A stretch of 16,928 nt of DNA from an uncultured beta proteobacterium (GTDB lineage: Bacteria > Pseudomonadota > Gammaproteobacteria > Burkholderiales > SG8-39), in NCBI GenBank assembly GCA_902826155.1, contig CADEDU010000058.1, positions 1 to 16,928 of the forward strand, in the 5' to 3' direction. Positions 1 to 11,082 of the stretch are shown here, piece by piece. Each line of letters begins with the position of its first letter. The stretch's first letter is position 1. A model generated the notes under the pieces. That model was not told the origin of the DNA. It worked only from the letters and a program-made list of their open reading frames with translations, and ran no database searches. The translations under genes were made by a program, and so were the position numbers.

Positions 1-469
1 TGCCCGCATTGGCCTTGGCGTGCGCGACCAACTCCTGCATCGAGCGGGCCGGCAACGAAGGATGAACGACCAGCACGTTCTCCACCGTCGCCATCAATGT
101 CACCGGGGCAAGCTCGCTCTGCTTGTACGGCAGCTTCGGGTAGAGCGTCGGGTTCACGGTGATGTTGCCGGTGGGCACGATCACCAGCGTGTAGCCGTCG
201 GGCGCCGACTTCGCCGCGAAGTCCACGCCGAGATTGCCGGCCGCGCCGGCTTTGTTCTCGACGATGACCGGCTGCCCCCACGCCTCGGCAAGCTTCTGGC
301 CGACCAGGCGGGCGAGCAGATCGGCGGGACCGCCCGGCGGGAACGGCACGATCCAGCGGATGGCCTTCGACGGATATGCAGCGCTTTGTGCAGACACCAG
401 CGGCGCCACCGCCACGCTCACACACGCAGCGACCCCCACAAGCAACTTATTGATGACCCCGCACGCCAT
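1..469 (-). CDS. Bug/TctC-family periplasmic substrate-binding protein (5' part)
   Basis: A tripartite tricarboxylate transporter-type (Bug) binding protein that would capture a small carboxylate or similar solute in the periplasm. Only the first 156 residues are present; the gene runs off the left edge. The N-terminus is a signal peptide: a hydrophobic stretch to about residue 24, then a VSA-Q type cleavage site near residue 27. Typical Bug signatures follow: YPSKAIRWIVPFPPGGPAD, VIVENKAGAAGN near residues 75-86, then SAPDGYTL and a PTLYPKLPY segment. The ATG at 469 has a GGGGAG Shine-Dalgarno just upstream. No TctA/TctB membrane subunits are visible, as is common for orphan Bug receptors in Burkholderiales. 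The ligand cannot be read from the sequence. Confidence 0.93.
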   Translation of the reverse strand, partial: MACGVINKLLVGVAACVSVAVAPLVSAQSAAYPSKAIRWIVPFPPGGPADLLARLVGQKLAEAWGQPVIVENKAGAAGNLGVDFAAKSAPDGYTLVIVPTGNITVNPTLYPKLPYKQSELAPVTLMATVENVLVVHPSLPARSMQELVAHAKANAG

Positions 470-549
470 CGATGCTCCCCTGTCGTCGATTGCAGCGCAC
501 GCCTCAGCTCGGGTGCTGCGCGTGCGTGGAACCAAGGTATCCCTGAACA

Positions 550-565
550 AGGGGACTCGTCCCCT
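550..565. promoter_or_regulatory. Perfect 7-bp dyad upstream of the Bug gene
   Basis: AGGGGAC and GTCCCCT flank a 2-nt centre. The dyad lies 81-96 nt upstream of the Bug start codon at 469, in a 255-bp gap (470-724) that holds no gene. This position suits an operator, or a short hairpin in the leader. No clear -10/-35 pair could be assigned here, so the role is inferred from symmetry and position only. Confidence 0.4.
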
Positions 566-590
566 CGTAACTCCCCAAGAAGTATGGGAT

Positions 591-620
591 CTCCGCATGA
601 CCGCGATAGGTTATGCGGAG
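591..620. promoter_or_regulatory. 8-bp inverted repeat with 14-nt spacer upstream of the Bug gene
   Basis: CTCCGCAT (591-598) and ATGCGGAG (613-620) are perfect reverse complements. They lie 122-151 nt upstream of the Bug start and 105 nt beyond the katG stop. The spacing fits two half-sites about two helical turns apart, as a dimeric regulator might bind. It could instead be a hairpin behind katG, but it is rather distant and has no T tract. Confidence 0.4.
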
Positions 621-724
621 GTTCTCTAACGCTTGTGCCGTAGGCCGCTGCGTTCGTCAAGCAGGATCGGCGCTTGCCCGAAGACCGCCAAGCTTCTGAC
701 AGCGCGGGCACGCGCCGCGCGACG

Positions 725-3165
<2,441 letters not shown>

Positions 3166-3194
3166 CGCCCGACCCATATCGAGCGAGCCCTCCC

Positions 3195-4862
3195 ATGTCC
3201 GCCCCCCGCATCGTCCGCGCACCGCGCGGCACGCAACTTCGCGCCAAGAGCTGGCTCACTGAAGCGCCGCTACGCATGCTGATGAACAACCTCGACCCCG
3301 AGGTGGCCGAGCGCCCGGAGGATCTGGTGGTCTATGGCGGCATCGGCAAGGCCGCGCGCAACTGGGAATGCTTCGATCGCATCGTGTACGCGCTCGAGCG
3401 GCTCGAAGCCGACGAAAGTCTGCTGGTGCAATCGGGTAAGCCGGTGGGCGTGTTCAAGACGCACGCCGATGCGCCGCGCGTGCTGATCGCCAACTCCAAC
3501 CTGGTGCCGAAATGGGCCACCTGGGAGCACTTCAACGAGCTCGACCGCAAGGGCCTGATGATGTACGGCCAGATGACCGCGGGCTCGTGGATCTACATCG
3601 GCACGCAGGGCATCGTGCAGGGCACGTACGAAACGTTCGCGGAGGCCGGGCGCCAGCACTACGGCGGCGACTGGTCGGGCAAGTGGATCCTCACCGCCGG
3701 ACTGGGTGGCATGGGTGGTGCACAACCGCTCGCGGCGACGATGGCGGGCGCGGCGATGCTGGCGATCGAATGCGACCCGACGCGCATCGACATGCGCCTG
3801 CGCACCGGCTACCTCGACCAGCGCGCCAATACGCTCGACGAGGCGATCGCGATGATCGAACGCGCCACGAGCGAGAAGCGGGCCGTGTCGATCGGACTGT
3901 TGGGCAATGCCGCCGAGCTGATGCCCGAGCTGCTCAAGCGCGCGCGAAACTCGCAGCTGCGTCCGGCATTGGTGACCGACCAGACCTCGGCGCACGATCC
4001 GTCGAACGGCTACCTGCCCGAGCACTGGTCGATCGACAAATGGCGCGATCTGCGCAAGCGCGATCCGGATGAGGTGGCGATTTCCGCGCGCGAATCGATC
4101 GCCACGCACGTGCGGGCCATCCTCGGCTTCAAGGCGATGGGCATCCCGTGCGTCGACTACGGCAACAACATCCGCCAGGAAGCCAAGAACGTCGGTGTGC
4201 AGAACGCGTTCGACTATCCCGGCTTCGTGCCGGCGTACGTGCGGCCGCTGTTCTGCCGCGGCAAGGGGCCGTTCCGCTGGGCGGCGCTTTCGGGCGATCC
4301 GCAGGACATCGCCCGCACCGACGCCAAGATCCGCGAGCTGTTTCCTGAGGACAAGCTGCTCAACCAGTGGCTCGACATGGCCGCCAAGCGCATCAAGTTC
4401 CAGGGTCTGCCGGCGCGCATCTGCTGGCTCGGCTTGGGCGAGCGCCACCTCGCGGGCCTTGCCTTCAACGAGATGGTGCGCAAGGGCGAGTTGAAGGCGC
4501 CGGTGGTGATCGGTCGGGATCATCTCGACAGCGGCTCGGTGGCCAGCCCCAATCGCGAAACCGAGAGCATGCGCGATGGTACCGATGCGGTGTCCGACTG
4601 GGCGCTGCTCAATCTGCTGCTCAATTGTGCGAGCGGCGCCACTTGGGTGTCGTTCCACCACGGCGGCGGCGTGGGCATCGGCTACTCGCAGCATTCGGGC
4701 ATGGTGATCGTGTGCGACGGCACCGATGCCGCAGCGAAGCGCCTCGAACGTGTGCTCTGGAACGATCCGGCCACCGGCGTGATGCGCCACGCGGATGCGG
4801 GCTATGAAGACGCGATCGCCTGTGCCCGCGAAAAGGGCCTCAACCTGCCGATGCTGTCGTGA
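3195..4862 (+). CDS. hutU: Urocanate hydratase
   Basis: Catalyses the second step of histidine degradation, urocanate plus water to 4-imidazolone-5-propionate, using tightly bound NAD+ as an electrophile; cytoplasmic. The 555-residue length is standard. The N-terminus ([23 protein letters not shown]) is the classical urocanase start, and [10 protein letters not shown] at 169-178 is the NAD-binding glycine-rich loop. Cys410 in [12 protein letters not shown] falls at the number of the active-site Cys410 of the Pseudomonas putida enzyme. The start ATG has only a weak GAGCGAG-like Shine-Dalgarno. The stop overlaps the GTG start of hutH by 4 nt (GTGA), implying translational coupling in a hutU-hutH operon. 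Confidence 0.98.
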   Translation: MSAPRIVRAPRGTQLRAKSWLTEAPLRMLMNNLDPEVAERPEDLVVYGGIGKAARNWECFDRIVYALERLEADESLLVQSGKPVGVFKTHADAPRVLIANSNLVPKWATWEHFNELDRKGLMMYGQMTAGSWIYIGTQGIVQGTYETFAEAGRQHYGGDWSGKWILTAGLGGMGGAQPLAATMAGAAMLAIECDPTRIDMRLRTGYLDQRANTLDEAIAMIERATSEKRAVSIGLLGNAAELMPELLKRARNSQLRPALVTDQTSAHDPSNGYLPEHWSIDKWRDLRKRDPDEVAISARESIATHVRAILGFKAMGIPCVDYGNNIRQEAKNVGVQNAFDYPGFVPAYVRPLFCRGKGPFRWAALSGDPQDIARTDAKIRELFPEDKLLNQWLDMAAKRIKFQGLPARICWLGLGERHLAGLAFNEMVRKGELKAPVVIGRDHLDSGSVASPNRETESMRDGTDAVSDWALLNLLLNCASGATWVSFHHGGGVGIGYSQHSGMVIVCDGTDAAAKRLERVLWNDPATGVMRHADAGYEDAIACAREKGLNLPMLS

Positions 4863-6367
4863 TCCCCCTCGGCCACGCACCGCTGACGTTGCCCGAGCTG
4901 CGCGCAATCGCACGCGAGGCAACGCCCGTCACGCTCGATCCGCACTGCCTGCCGCACCTGCGGGCAGCCTTGGCGACCATTCAGCGCATCATCGACGCAG
5001 GCGAACCTGCGTACGGCATCAACACCGGCTTCGGCAAACTCGCGCAGACCCGCATCGCGCGCGACGAACTGGAGCAGCTTCAACGCAACATCGTGCTCTC
5101 GCATGCGGCGGGCACCGGTCCGTTGCTCGCCGACGACACGGTGCGCCTGGCGATCGCGCTCAAAGTCGCCAGCCTCGCCAAAGGTCATTCCGGCGTGCGT
5201 CCGGAGACGGTGAACGCACTGGTCGAGCTGTATCAACGTGGCGTGCTGCCGTGTATTCCGTCGAAAGGCTCGGTCGGCGCAAGCGGTGATCTGGCGCCGC
5301 TCGCGCACCTGAGCGCGGCATTGCTCGGGGTGGGCGAGGTGCGCGTGAACGGCGAAGTCAAACCGGCTCACACGATGGTCAAGCCGATCACGCTCGGGCC
5401 GAAAGAGGGGCTGGCGCTGCTGAACGGCACGCAGATCTCCACCGCACTCGCGCTGCAGGGCCTGTTCGCGATCGAGGATGTATTCGCCGCCGCAGTCGTT
5501 GCCGGTGCGATGTCGGTGGATGCGGCCATGGGCAGCGATGGTCCGTTCGATCCGCGCATCCACGCGGTCCGCGGCCACGCCGGACAGATCGCTGTGGCCG
5601 AGCGCTATCGGTCGCTGCTCGCCGGCAGCGCGATCCGCGCCTCGCACGTCAAAGGCGACGACCGCGTGCAGGACCCGTACTCGCTGCGCTGCCAGCCGCA
5701 GGTGATGGGCGCCTGCCTCACCTCGATTCGCCACGCCGCCGAGGTGATCCGCGTCGAAGCCAATGGCGTCTCGGACAACCCACTGGTCTTTCCCGACACC
5801 GGCGAAGTGCTCTCGGGCGGAAACTTTCACGCCGAGCCGATCGCGCTGGTGGCCGATCAACTCGCGATCGCCGCCACCGAGATCGGCGCGCTGTCGGAAC
5901 GCCGCATCGCGCTGCTCATCGACGGCAGTATCAGCCGGTTGCCGCCGTTCCTGGTCGAGCACGGCGGACTGAACTCCGGGTTCATGGTGGCGCAGGTGAC
6001 CGCCGCGGCGCTGGCCAGCGAGAACAAGTCGCTCGCGCATCCGGCGAGCGTTGACAGCCTGCCGACCTCAGCGAATCAGGAGGATCATGTGAGCATGGCC
6101 ACGTATGGCGCGCGCCGCCTCGCCGACATTGCAGACAATTGCGCCGGCATCGTCGCGATCGAGCTGCTCGCTGCCGCGCAGGGCATCGACTTTCGCCGGC
6201 CGCTGCTCACCTCGCCGATCCTGCAGGCGGTGATGCGCGAAATCCGCGCACGCGTGCCGTTCTACGACGCCGACCGGCATTTCGCGCCGGACATCGCGGC
6301 GATCAAGCAGTTGGTGACCGAGGGCGCGTTTCGCGCTTACGCGCAGGCGTTGCTGCACTCGGCGTGA
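4859..6367 (+). CDS. hutH: Histidine ammonia-lyase
   Basis: Catalyses the first step of histidine degradation, L-histidine to urocanate plus ammonia; 502 residues. The MIO electrophile would form from Ala141-Ser142-Gly143 in [15 protein letters not shown]. Tyr52 in [12 protein letters not shown] is the conserved catalytic tyrosine. Ser81-His82 in [10 protein letters not shown] is the selectivity motif that marks histidine, rather than phenylalanine or tyrosine, ammonia-lyases. The carboxylate region is [12 protein letters not shown] with Glu408. The start is GTG, overlapping the hutU stop; no other start fits the conserved N-terminus. The gene is followed after 33 nt by the convergent hutI. 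Confidence 0.98.
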   Translation: MIPLGHAPLTLPELRAIAREATPVTLDPHCLPHLRAALATIQRIIDAGEPAYGINTGFGKLAQTRIARDELEQLQRNIVLSHAAGTGPLLADDTVRLAIALKVASLAKGHSGVRPETVNALVELYQRGVLPCIPSKGSVGASGDLAPLAHLSAALLGVGEVRVNGEVKPAHTMVKPITLGPKEGLALLNGTQISTALALQGLFAIEDVFAAAVVAGAMSVDAAMGSDGPFDPRIHAVRGHAGQIAVAERYRSLLAGSAIRASHVKGDDRVQDPYSLRCQPQVMGACLTSIRHAAEVIRVEANGVSDNPLVFPDTGEVLSGGNFHAEPIALVADQLAIAATEIGALSERRIALLIDGSISRLPPFLVEHGGLNSGFMVAQVTAAALASENKSLAHPASVDSLPTSANQEDHVSMATYGARRLADIADNCAGIVAIELLAAAQGIDFRRPLLTSPILQAVMREIRARVPFYDADRHFAPDIAAIKQLVTEGAFRAYAQALLHSA

Positions 6368-6372
6368 CGATC

Positions 6373-6413
6373 AGCCGGGCGCGGGTTCGTCTTCCATCAT
6401 TCACTGCCCGGCT
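6373..6413. terminator. Possible bidirectional hairpin between hutH and hutI
   Basis: AGCCGGGC (6373-6380) and GCCCGGCT (6406-6413) are perfect 8-bp arms around a 25-nt loop, spanning the 33-nt gap between the convergent hutH and hutI and entering the last codons of hutI. Position and GC content suit a terminator serving both strands, but the loop is long and there is no clear T run on either side. Confidence 0.3.
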
Positions 6414-7615
6414 ACGGGCGATCCACCCCGGACCACCCCCACGCACGGATTCGCGCCGATCGCGTAGGCCAGTTCCGCCGGCGAATCGATCTGCCACGCC
6501 GCGAAGTCCGCACGTTTGCCGATCTCCAATGTGCCGTGTGTCGCCTGCATGCCTAGCGCACGCGCGCCGTTGCGCGTTACGCCAGCCAACGCTTCTTCCG
6601 GCGTGAGGCGAAACAGCGTGCACGCCATGTTCAGCGTGAGTAGCAGCGATGACAGCGGCGAGGAGCCGGGGTTGTTGTCGGTGGCGAGCGCGATCGCGAC
6701 GCCATGCCGGCGCAACGCCGCGATCGGCGGCAGTTGCTTCTCGCGCAGGAAGTAGAACGCACCCGGCAGCAGCACCGCGACCGTTCCGGCGGCGGCCATT
6801 GCGCGGGCGCCCTCCTCGCTCGTGTACTCGAGGTGATCGGCCGATAGCGCGCCGTAACGCGCGGCCAGCGCCGCGCCGCCGAGATCGGAGAGCTGATCGG
6901 CGTGCAGCTTCACCGGCAGGCCGAGCTTGCGCGCCCGGTCGAATACGCGCGCGGTTTGTGCCGGACTGAAGCCAATGCCTTCGCAGAATGCATCCACGGC
7001 GTCGGCCAGCGGATCCGCATCGGAACGCACAAGCTGCGGCATGACTTCGTCGCAGACGAAATCGATGTACGCGTCGGCGCGTCCGGCGAACTCCGCGGGC
7101 AGCGCGTGGGCGCCGAGGAAGGTGGTCTTGATGATCGGCCCGCTGAGCCGGCGCGCGGCGCGCAGCATTTTCAGTTCGGTGTCGCAGTCCAGGCCGTAGC
7201 CCGATTTCACCTCCACCACCGCAACGCCTTCGGCATCCGACGCGCGCAAACGACGTTGGGCTGAGGCGACGAGTTCGTCTTCGCTCGCCGCACGCGTCTT
7301 GGCCACCGTGGACACGATGCCACCGCCCGCGCGAGCAATCTCCTCGTAACTCGCACCCTGCAACCGCAACTCGAACTCGCCGGCCCGGTTGCCGGCGTAG
7401 ACCAGATGCGTATGGCAATCGACCAGCCCGGGCGTGATCCACGCGCCGCGAGCGTCGTGCTCGACGCGTGCACCGCTCGCCCAGTCTTTGCGCGGACCGA
7501 TCCAGGCGATCGCGCCGTCGCGCACGGCGATGACGCCGTCGCGGATCGCGCCGTACGGTGCGCCGCCGGCGACCATCGTCGCGAGATTGGCGTTGAGCCA
7601 GGCGGCGTCGTACAT
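6401..7615 (-). CDS. hutI: Imidazolonepropionase
   Basis: Third step of histidine degradation: hydrolyses 4-imidazolone-5-propionate to N-formimino-L-glutamate. It is a metal-dependent amidohydrolase of 404 residues, normal length. Predicted metal ligands are His68 and His70 in [13 protein letters not shown], His238 in [10 protein letters not shown], and Asp313 in [21 protein letters not shown] near 135-143 and the FLGAHALP segment near 166-173 are also characteristic. It is the second gene of a minus-strand operon, 19 nt behind the MFS gene, and converges on hutH. The histidine genes are therefore run from two separate promoters. The Shine-Dalgarno is weak. Confidence 0.97.
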   Translation of the reverse strand: MYDAAWLNANLATMVAGGAPYGAIRDGVIAVRDGAIAWIGPRKDWASGARVEHDARGAWITPGLVDCHTHLVYAGNRAGEFELRLQGASYEEIARAGGGIVSTVAKTRAASEDELVASAQRRLRASDAEGVAVVEVKSGYGLDCDTELKMLRAARRLSGPIIKTTFLGAHALPAEFAGRADAYIDFVCDEVMPQLVRSDADPLADAVDAFCEGIGFSPAQTARVFDRARKLGLPVKLHADQLSDLGGAALAARYGALSADHLEYTSEEGARAMAAAGTVAVLLPGAFYFLREKQLPPIAALRRHGVAIALATDNNPGSSPLSSLLLTLNMACTLFRLTPEEALAGVTRNGARALGMQATHGTLEIGKRADFAAWQIDSPAELAYAIGANPCVGVVRGGSPVAGQ

Positions 7616-7634
7616 GGTCGAAAGGTCGCCCGTG

Positions 7635-8873
7635 TCAGGCGGTGCGCGCCCGCCCGGATTCGCGCGGCATGAGACAGACGAACAGATTGCCGATGATGAT
7701 CGTCACCGCAAGAAAGTAGAACGTCGCCAGCAGCCCGGCGCGATCGGCAATGATCCCGCCGATCAACGGGCCCACCGCCGAGCCCACTGCCTGAAAACCG
7801 AACAGGATGCCGATGCTCGTGCCGCCGACGTTCTTCGGTGTGGCATCCAGCAGCCACGCCTGGATCACGGCGCGTGAGGCGTACAAGAAGAATCCCAGCA
7901 CCGCGATCAACACGATGAACACCGGTGACTGCCCGGCGAAGGCCATCGCCACGAGGATCAGTGCGGTTGCGCCCATGGTCCAGTTCATCACCCCGCGCGG
8001 CCCGCCTTTATCGGAGAGATGACCCGCCACCGGCGAGGCGATGAAGCCGGCCACCTGCAGCGCGAACAGGCACCAGCCGACCGCCAGCGGCGCGAACCCC
8101 TTCTCGTGCGCCAGATAGAGCGGCAGGAATGTGAGCAGCGCGCTCTGCGTCATCGAGCGAAACGCCGAGCTCGTCGAGAGCAGCAGCAGACTCCGGTTCT
8201 TGAGGAGCAACCGCACCTCCGCCATGTAATCGGCGAAGGACTGAACATGACGATCACGCGGCTCCGACGGTTTCGCTCTGGCAGAACGCAAAGTGCCGAG
8301 CATCATCAGGATCAGCAGCGCCATTGCGACACCCGGCACCACGTTCAGCACCACGACTTCGCGCCAGGTGAGGATCGTCAGCATCGCGCCGACGGCGATC
8401 GGCGCGGCGGCGTCACCGACGTTGCCGCCCATGCCATGCACCGACAGCACGAACCCCTTGCGGTCGGGATACTGGCGCGCGAGCGCGGGGATCGCGGTCG
8501 GATGCCAGATGCTGTTGCCGATGCCCACCAGCATCACGCACAGCACGAGCAGCCAGTAACTGTGCGTGAAACCCATCAACAGGTACGGAAAGCCGATCCA
8601 GAAGAGCGAGCTCGCCATCAGCACACCCATGCGCCCGGACGTGTCGACCAGGATGCCGCCCGGCACGTTGGCGATCGCCCCGGCGAGCGCCTGGCAGGTC
8701 ATGATCAAACCGATCTGGCTATACGACAGCCCCAGCTCCGTACCGATGATCGGCAGCAGCAGATAGAACGTCGCCGGATACCAATGGGTGAGCATGTGGC
8801 CGGCGGTGATCAGCCAGGCCTCGCGAAACGAGCGCGGCTGAACGGGCGGTGCGGTGAGAACTTCGGTGGACAT
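7635..8873 (-). CDS. MFS transporter, hutI-linked
   Basis: A major facilitator superfamily inner-membrane carrier, 412 residues from the chosen ATG, with about 12 hydrophobic segments and a charged central loop ([14 protein letters not shown]). The loop 2-3 MFS motif appears as [33 protein letters not shown] and [13 protein letters not shown] resemble the HP...GGNxG pattern of fosmidomycin-resistance-type (Fsr-like) MFS members. It precedes hutI by 19 nt on the same strand, so uptake of histidine, urocanate or a related imidazole is a reasonable inference, though not shown by sequence. The start is uncertain: a TTG at 8927 would add 18 residues, and neither start has a clear Shine-Dalgarno. 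Confidence 0.9.
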   Translation of the reverse strand: MSTEVLTAPPVQPRSFREAWLITAGHMLTHWYPATFYLLLPIIGTELGLSYSQIGLIMTCQALAGAIANVPGGILVDTSGRMGVLMASSLFWIGFPYLLMGFTHSYWLLVLCVMLVGIGNSIWHPTAIPALARQYPDRKGFVLSVHGMGGNVGDAAAPIAVGAMLTILTWREVVVLNVVPGVAMALLILMMLGTLRSARAKPSEPRDRHVQSFADYMAEVRLLLKNRSLLLLSTSSAFRSMTQSALLTFLPLYLAHEKGFAPLAVGWCLFALQVAGFIASPVAGHLSDKGGPRGVMNWTMGATALILVAMAFAGQSPVFIVLIAVLGFFLYASRAVIQAWLLDATPKNVGGTSIGILFGFQAVGSAVGPLIGGIIADRAGLLATFYFLAVTIIIGNLFVCLMPRESGRARTA

Positions 8874-8922
8874 CGGTGGCAGTGGCGCGGAAGCCAATTT
8901 TGCGAGGCGGCTCGCCACGCTG

Positions 8923-8973
8923 GTCAATCGATCGGTGCGCTAGTCTATCGTGGCGGTTGCGGTCGCGATTGAC
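8923..8973. promoter_or_regulatory. Spaced 8-bp inverted repeat between the divergent MFS-hutI and hydratase genes
   Basis: GTCAATCG (8923-8930) and CGATTGAC (8966-8973) are perfect reverse complements with centres 43 nt apart, close to four helical turns. The right arm overlaps a consensus -35 hexamer TTGACA (8969-8974) on the plus strand, but no good -10 lies 16-18 nt behind it. These could be half-sites for a regulator acting on one or both divergent units. Confidence 0.3.
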
Positions 8974-8994
8974 ACGCCGGTCAGCTCGGCAAAG

Positions 8995-9023
8995 TTTCGA
9001 GCGCACTACAACGCTGCTATCCT
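8995..9023 (+). promoter_or_regulatory. Possible promoter for a leaderless hydratase transcript
   Basis: TTTCGA (8995-9000, 3 of 6), a 17-nt spacer and TATCCT (9018-9023, 4 of 6) would place the transcription start almost on the ATG at 9030. No Shine-Dalgarno precedes that ATG, which would suit a leaderless message. The match is weak. Confidence 0.25.
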
Positions 9024-9029
9024 CAATTC

Positions 9030-9815
9030 ATGCCTACCGAACGTTCACAGACGGCCGCTGCCTTCATTTGGAAGGCCTGGACGACCCGCACCCGCCTCGA
9101 CCATCTCCCCGCCGAGTGCCGCCCCGCCACCCGCGCCGAAGGCTACGCGGCACAAACAGCGCTGGCCGCGGCAAGTGGTCAATCGACGATCGGCTGGAAG
9201 ATCGCCGCAACCAGCAGCGCGGGTCAGCAGCACATCGGCGTCGACGGCCCGCTCGCCGGACGGCTGCTCGCGCAACGCGTCGTGCAGTCGGGTTCAAAGG
9301 TGTCGATCGCGGGCAATGCAATGCGCGTGGCCGAGGCGGAATTCGTGTTTCGCCTGAGCCGGTCGCTGCCGACGCGCGCCGACATCTACACCATGGAAGA
9401 TGTGCGCGCGAGCGTGGACGCGCTCTACCCCGGCATCGAGATTCCCGACTCGCGCTTCACCGACTTCGCCAAGGCCGGCGGCCCGCAGCTCATCGCCGAC
9501 AACGCCTGCACCGACTGGTTCGTGCTCGGCGCGCCCGTCGTTACGCCGTGGCGCGATCGCGATCTGGCTGCACATCAGGTGACCGTCAGTCGCAACGGTG
9601 CGCCGGTCGCCCAAGGCGCGGGCGCGATGGTGCTTGGCGATCCGTGGATTGCACTGTTGTGGATCGCCAACGAGCTGCGCGAACACGGGCCTGGCCTGCG
9701 CTCAGGCGACCTGGTCACCACCGGCACCTGCATCGTGCCCACGGCGATCACCACCGGCGACACCATCACTGCCGAGTTCGGCGTGTTCGGACAGTTGAGC
9801 GTAGCGGTTGAGTGA
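9030..9815 (+). CDS. 2-keto-4-pentenoate hydratase family protein
   Basis: A member of the MhpD-type branch of the fumarylacetoacetase superfamily, which in meta-cleavage pathways adds water to 2-hydroxypenta-2,4-dienoate-like products using a divalent metal; 261 residues, full length. Visible features are GWKIAATS near 55-62, the metal-site glutamates Glu102 and Glu104 in AEAEFVFRL, and Glu137 in PGIEIPDSRF. These match in spacing, apart from a two-residue offset, the three ligands of Escherichia coli MhpD. C-terminal GDLVTTGTC is also typical. Related family members include 4-oxalocrotonate decarboxylases, so the exact reaction is open. It is followed closely by a flavin monooxygenase. There is no Shine-Dalgarno before the ATG. 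Confidence 0.88.
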   Translation: MPTERSQTAAAFIWKAWTTRTRLDHLPAECRPATRAEGYAAQTALAAASGQSTIGWKIAATSSAGQQHIGVDGPLAGRLLAQRVVQSGSKVSIAGNAMRVAEAEFVFRLSRSLPTRADIYTMEDVRASVDALYPGIEIPDSRFTDFAKAGGPQLIADNACTDWFVLGAPVVTPWRDRDLAAHQVTVSRNGAPVAQGAGAMVLGDPWIALLWIANELREHGPGLRSGDLVTTGTCIVPTAITTGDTITAEFGVFGQLSVAVE

Positions 9816-9877
9816 ATCCGGCGTGCGGCGAACGGGCCTCGCAACGCGTCGAATCCAGTCCAGCGGAACGAATCATC

Positions 9878-11068
9878 ATGAACGATCGGGTACGCATCGA
9901 ATCACCCTCGGGTGAAGAACTGCTGCGCCGCGCGCGCGAACTGGTGCCGCAATTGCGCGAGCGCGCCGCACAGACCGAAGCACAGCGCTTCGTCCCGGCC
10001 GAGACGGTCGAAGCCTTCCGTCGCACCGAGTTGCTCAAGGCGGTGCTGCCCAAACGCTACGGCGGCTTCGAGCTCGAATTCGGCGAGATGATCGCGATCA
10101 TCAGCGAGTTGGCGCGCGGCTGTGCCTCGTCGGCCTGGGTGTACGCGATCTTCTGCGATCACCAGATCACGATCGGCATGTTCCCCGCGCAAGCGCAGGA
10201 GGACGTGTGGCGCAACGCGCCCGACGCACTCGCGTCCTCGGGCCTGGCGCCCTCCGGCAAGGTCACCCGCGCTCCCGGCGGCTACAACATCGAAGGCCGG
10301 TGGAGTTTTTCCAGCGGGTGCGATCACGCCGATTGGATCTTCGTGCAGTCGATGGCACCGGCCGCCGGGCCCGACGGGGCGCCCGAGCCGTCGTACTTCC
10401 TGTTGCCGCGCGCGCAGTTCCGCATCGTCGACAACTGGCACGTCGTCGGCCTGTGCGGCACCGGCAGCAAGGACATCGAGATCGACAGCGTGTTCGTGCC
10501 CGAGCACCGTACCGCACGCATCGCCGACATCAACGAGAGCCGTTCGCCGGGCGCGCAGTTCAACGACGGACCGCTGTTCAAGCTGCCGCGCGCAGGCACC
10601 GTGCCGTTCACCCTGGGTGCACCCGCGATCGGTGCAGCGCAGTCGCTTTACGACGCGTTCGTCGAGATGATGCGCACGCGCGGCTCACGCGGCTTCGCAC
10701 TCGCCGAGCAAGCCACCATCCAGGCGCGTGTGGCCGAGGCCGCCGCCGAGATCGACGCCGCACGGCTGCTGGTCGAGCGCGATTGCCGCGCGTCGATGGC
10801 ATCGATTCGCGACCATGGCCGACTGACCCTCGAAGAACGCGCGCGCAATCGCCGCGATATGGCCTACGCGGTGAAGCTGTGCCGGCAGGCGGCCGAGCGC
10901 CTGTTCAGTGCCACCGGCGGCGCGGGTCTGTACACCAACACCGAGATGCAGCGCCTGTATCGCGACGTGCTGGCGATCTCGCACCACTACATCAACAGCT
11001 GGGATATCTCGGCCACCACGTACGGCCGGATCGCACTCGGATTGAAGCCGATCCATCCGGCAATCTGA
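9878..11068 (+). CDS. Acyl-CoA-dehydrogenase-fold flavin monooxygenase (HsaA-like oxygenase component)
   Basis: Resembles the oxygenase component of two-component, reduced-flavin-dependent hydroxylases (the HsaA / p-hydroxyphenylacetate hydroxylase C2 group), which ortho-hydroxylate phenolic substrates; 396 residues. It has the N-terminal helical domain (LVPQLRERAAQTEAQRFVP), PKRYGGFELEF near 58-68, WSFSSGCDHADW at 142-153 and VVGLCGTGSKD at 189-199. The last two are diagnostic of this monooxygenase group rather than true acyl-CoA dehydrogenases. A partner flavin reductase is needed but none is visible. The ATG at 9878 gives the usual family N-terminus; a GTG at 9812 overlapping the hydratase stop would add 22 residues and cannot be excluded. 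It is probably cotranscribed with the hydratase. The substrate is unknown. Confidence 0.88.
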   Translation: MNDRVRIESPSGEELLRRARELVPQLRERAAQTEAQRFVPAETVEAFRRTELLKAVLPKRYGGFELEFGEMIAIISELARGCASSAWVYAIFCDHQITIGMFPAQAQEDVWRNAPDALASSGLAPSGKVTRAPGGYNIEGRWSFSSGCDHADWIFVQSMAPAAGPDGAPEPSYFLLPRAQFRIVDNWHVVGLCGTGSKDIEIDSVFVPEHRTARIADINESRSPGAQFNDGPLFKLPRAGTVPFTLGAPAIGAAQSLYDAFVEMMRTRGSRGFALAEQATIQARVAEAAAEIDAARLLVERDCRASMASIRDHGRLTLEERARNRRDMAYAVKLCRQAAERLFSATGGAGLYTNTEMQRLYRDVLAISHHYINSWDISATTYGRIALGLKPIHPAI

Positions 11069-11082
11069 CGACGCCCGCGCCG

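Noticed and set aside
702..720. GCGCGG/CCGCGC hairpin as katG terminator
   Set aside because: Only 6 bp, GC-only context and no T run after it on the minus strand.
3270..4922. 550-codon minus-strand frame across hutU, and similar ones at 4802-6040 and 14459-15910
   Set aside because: Mirror frames of strongly conserved genes; no recognisable domain in any of them.
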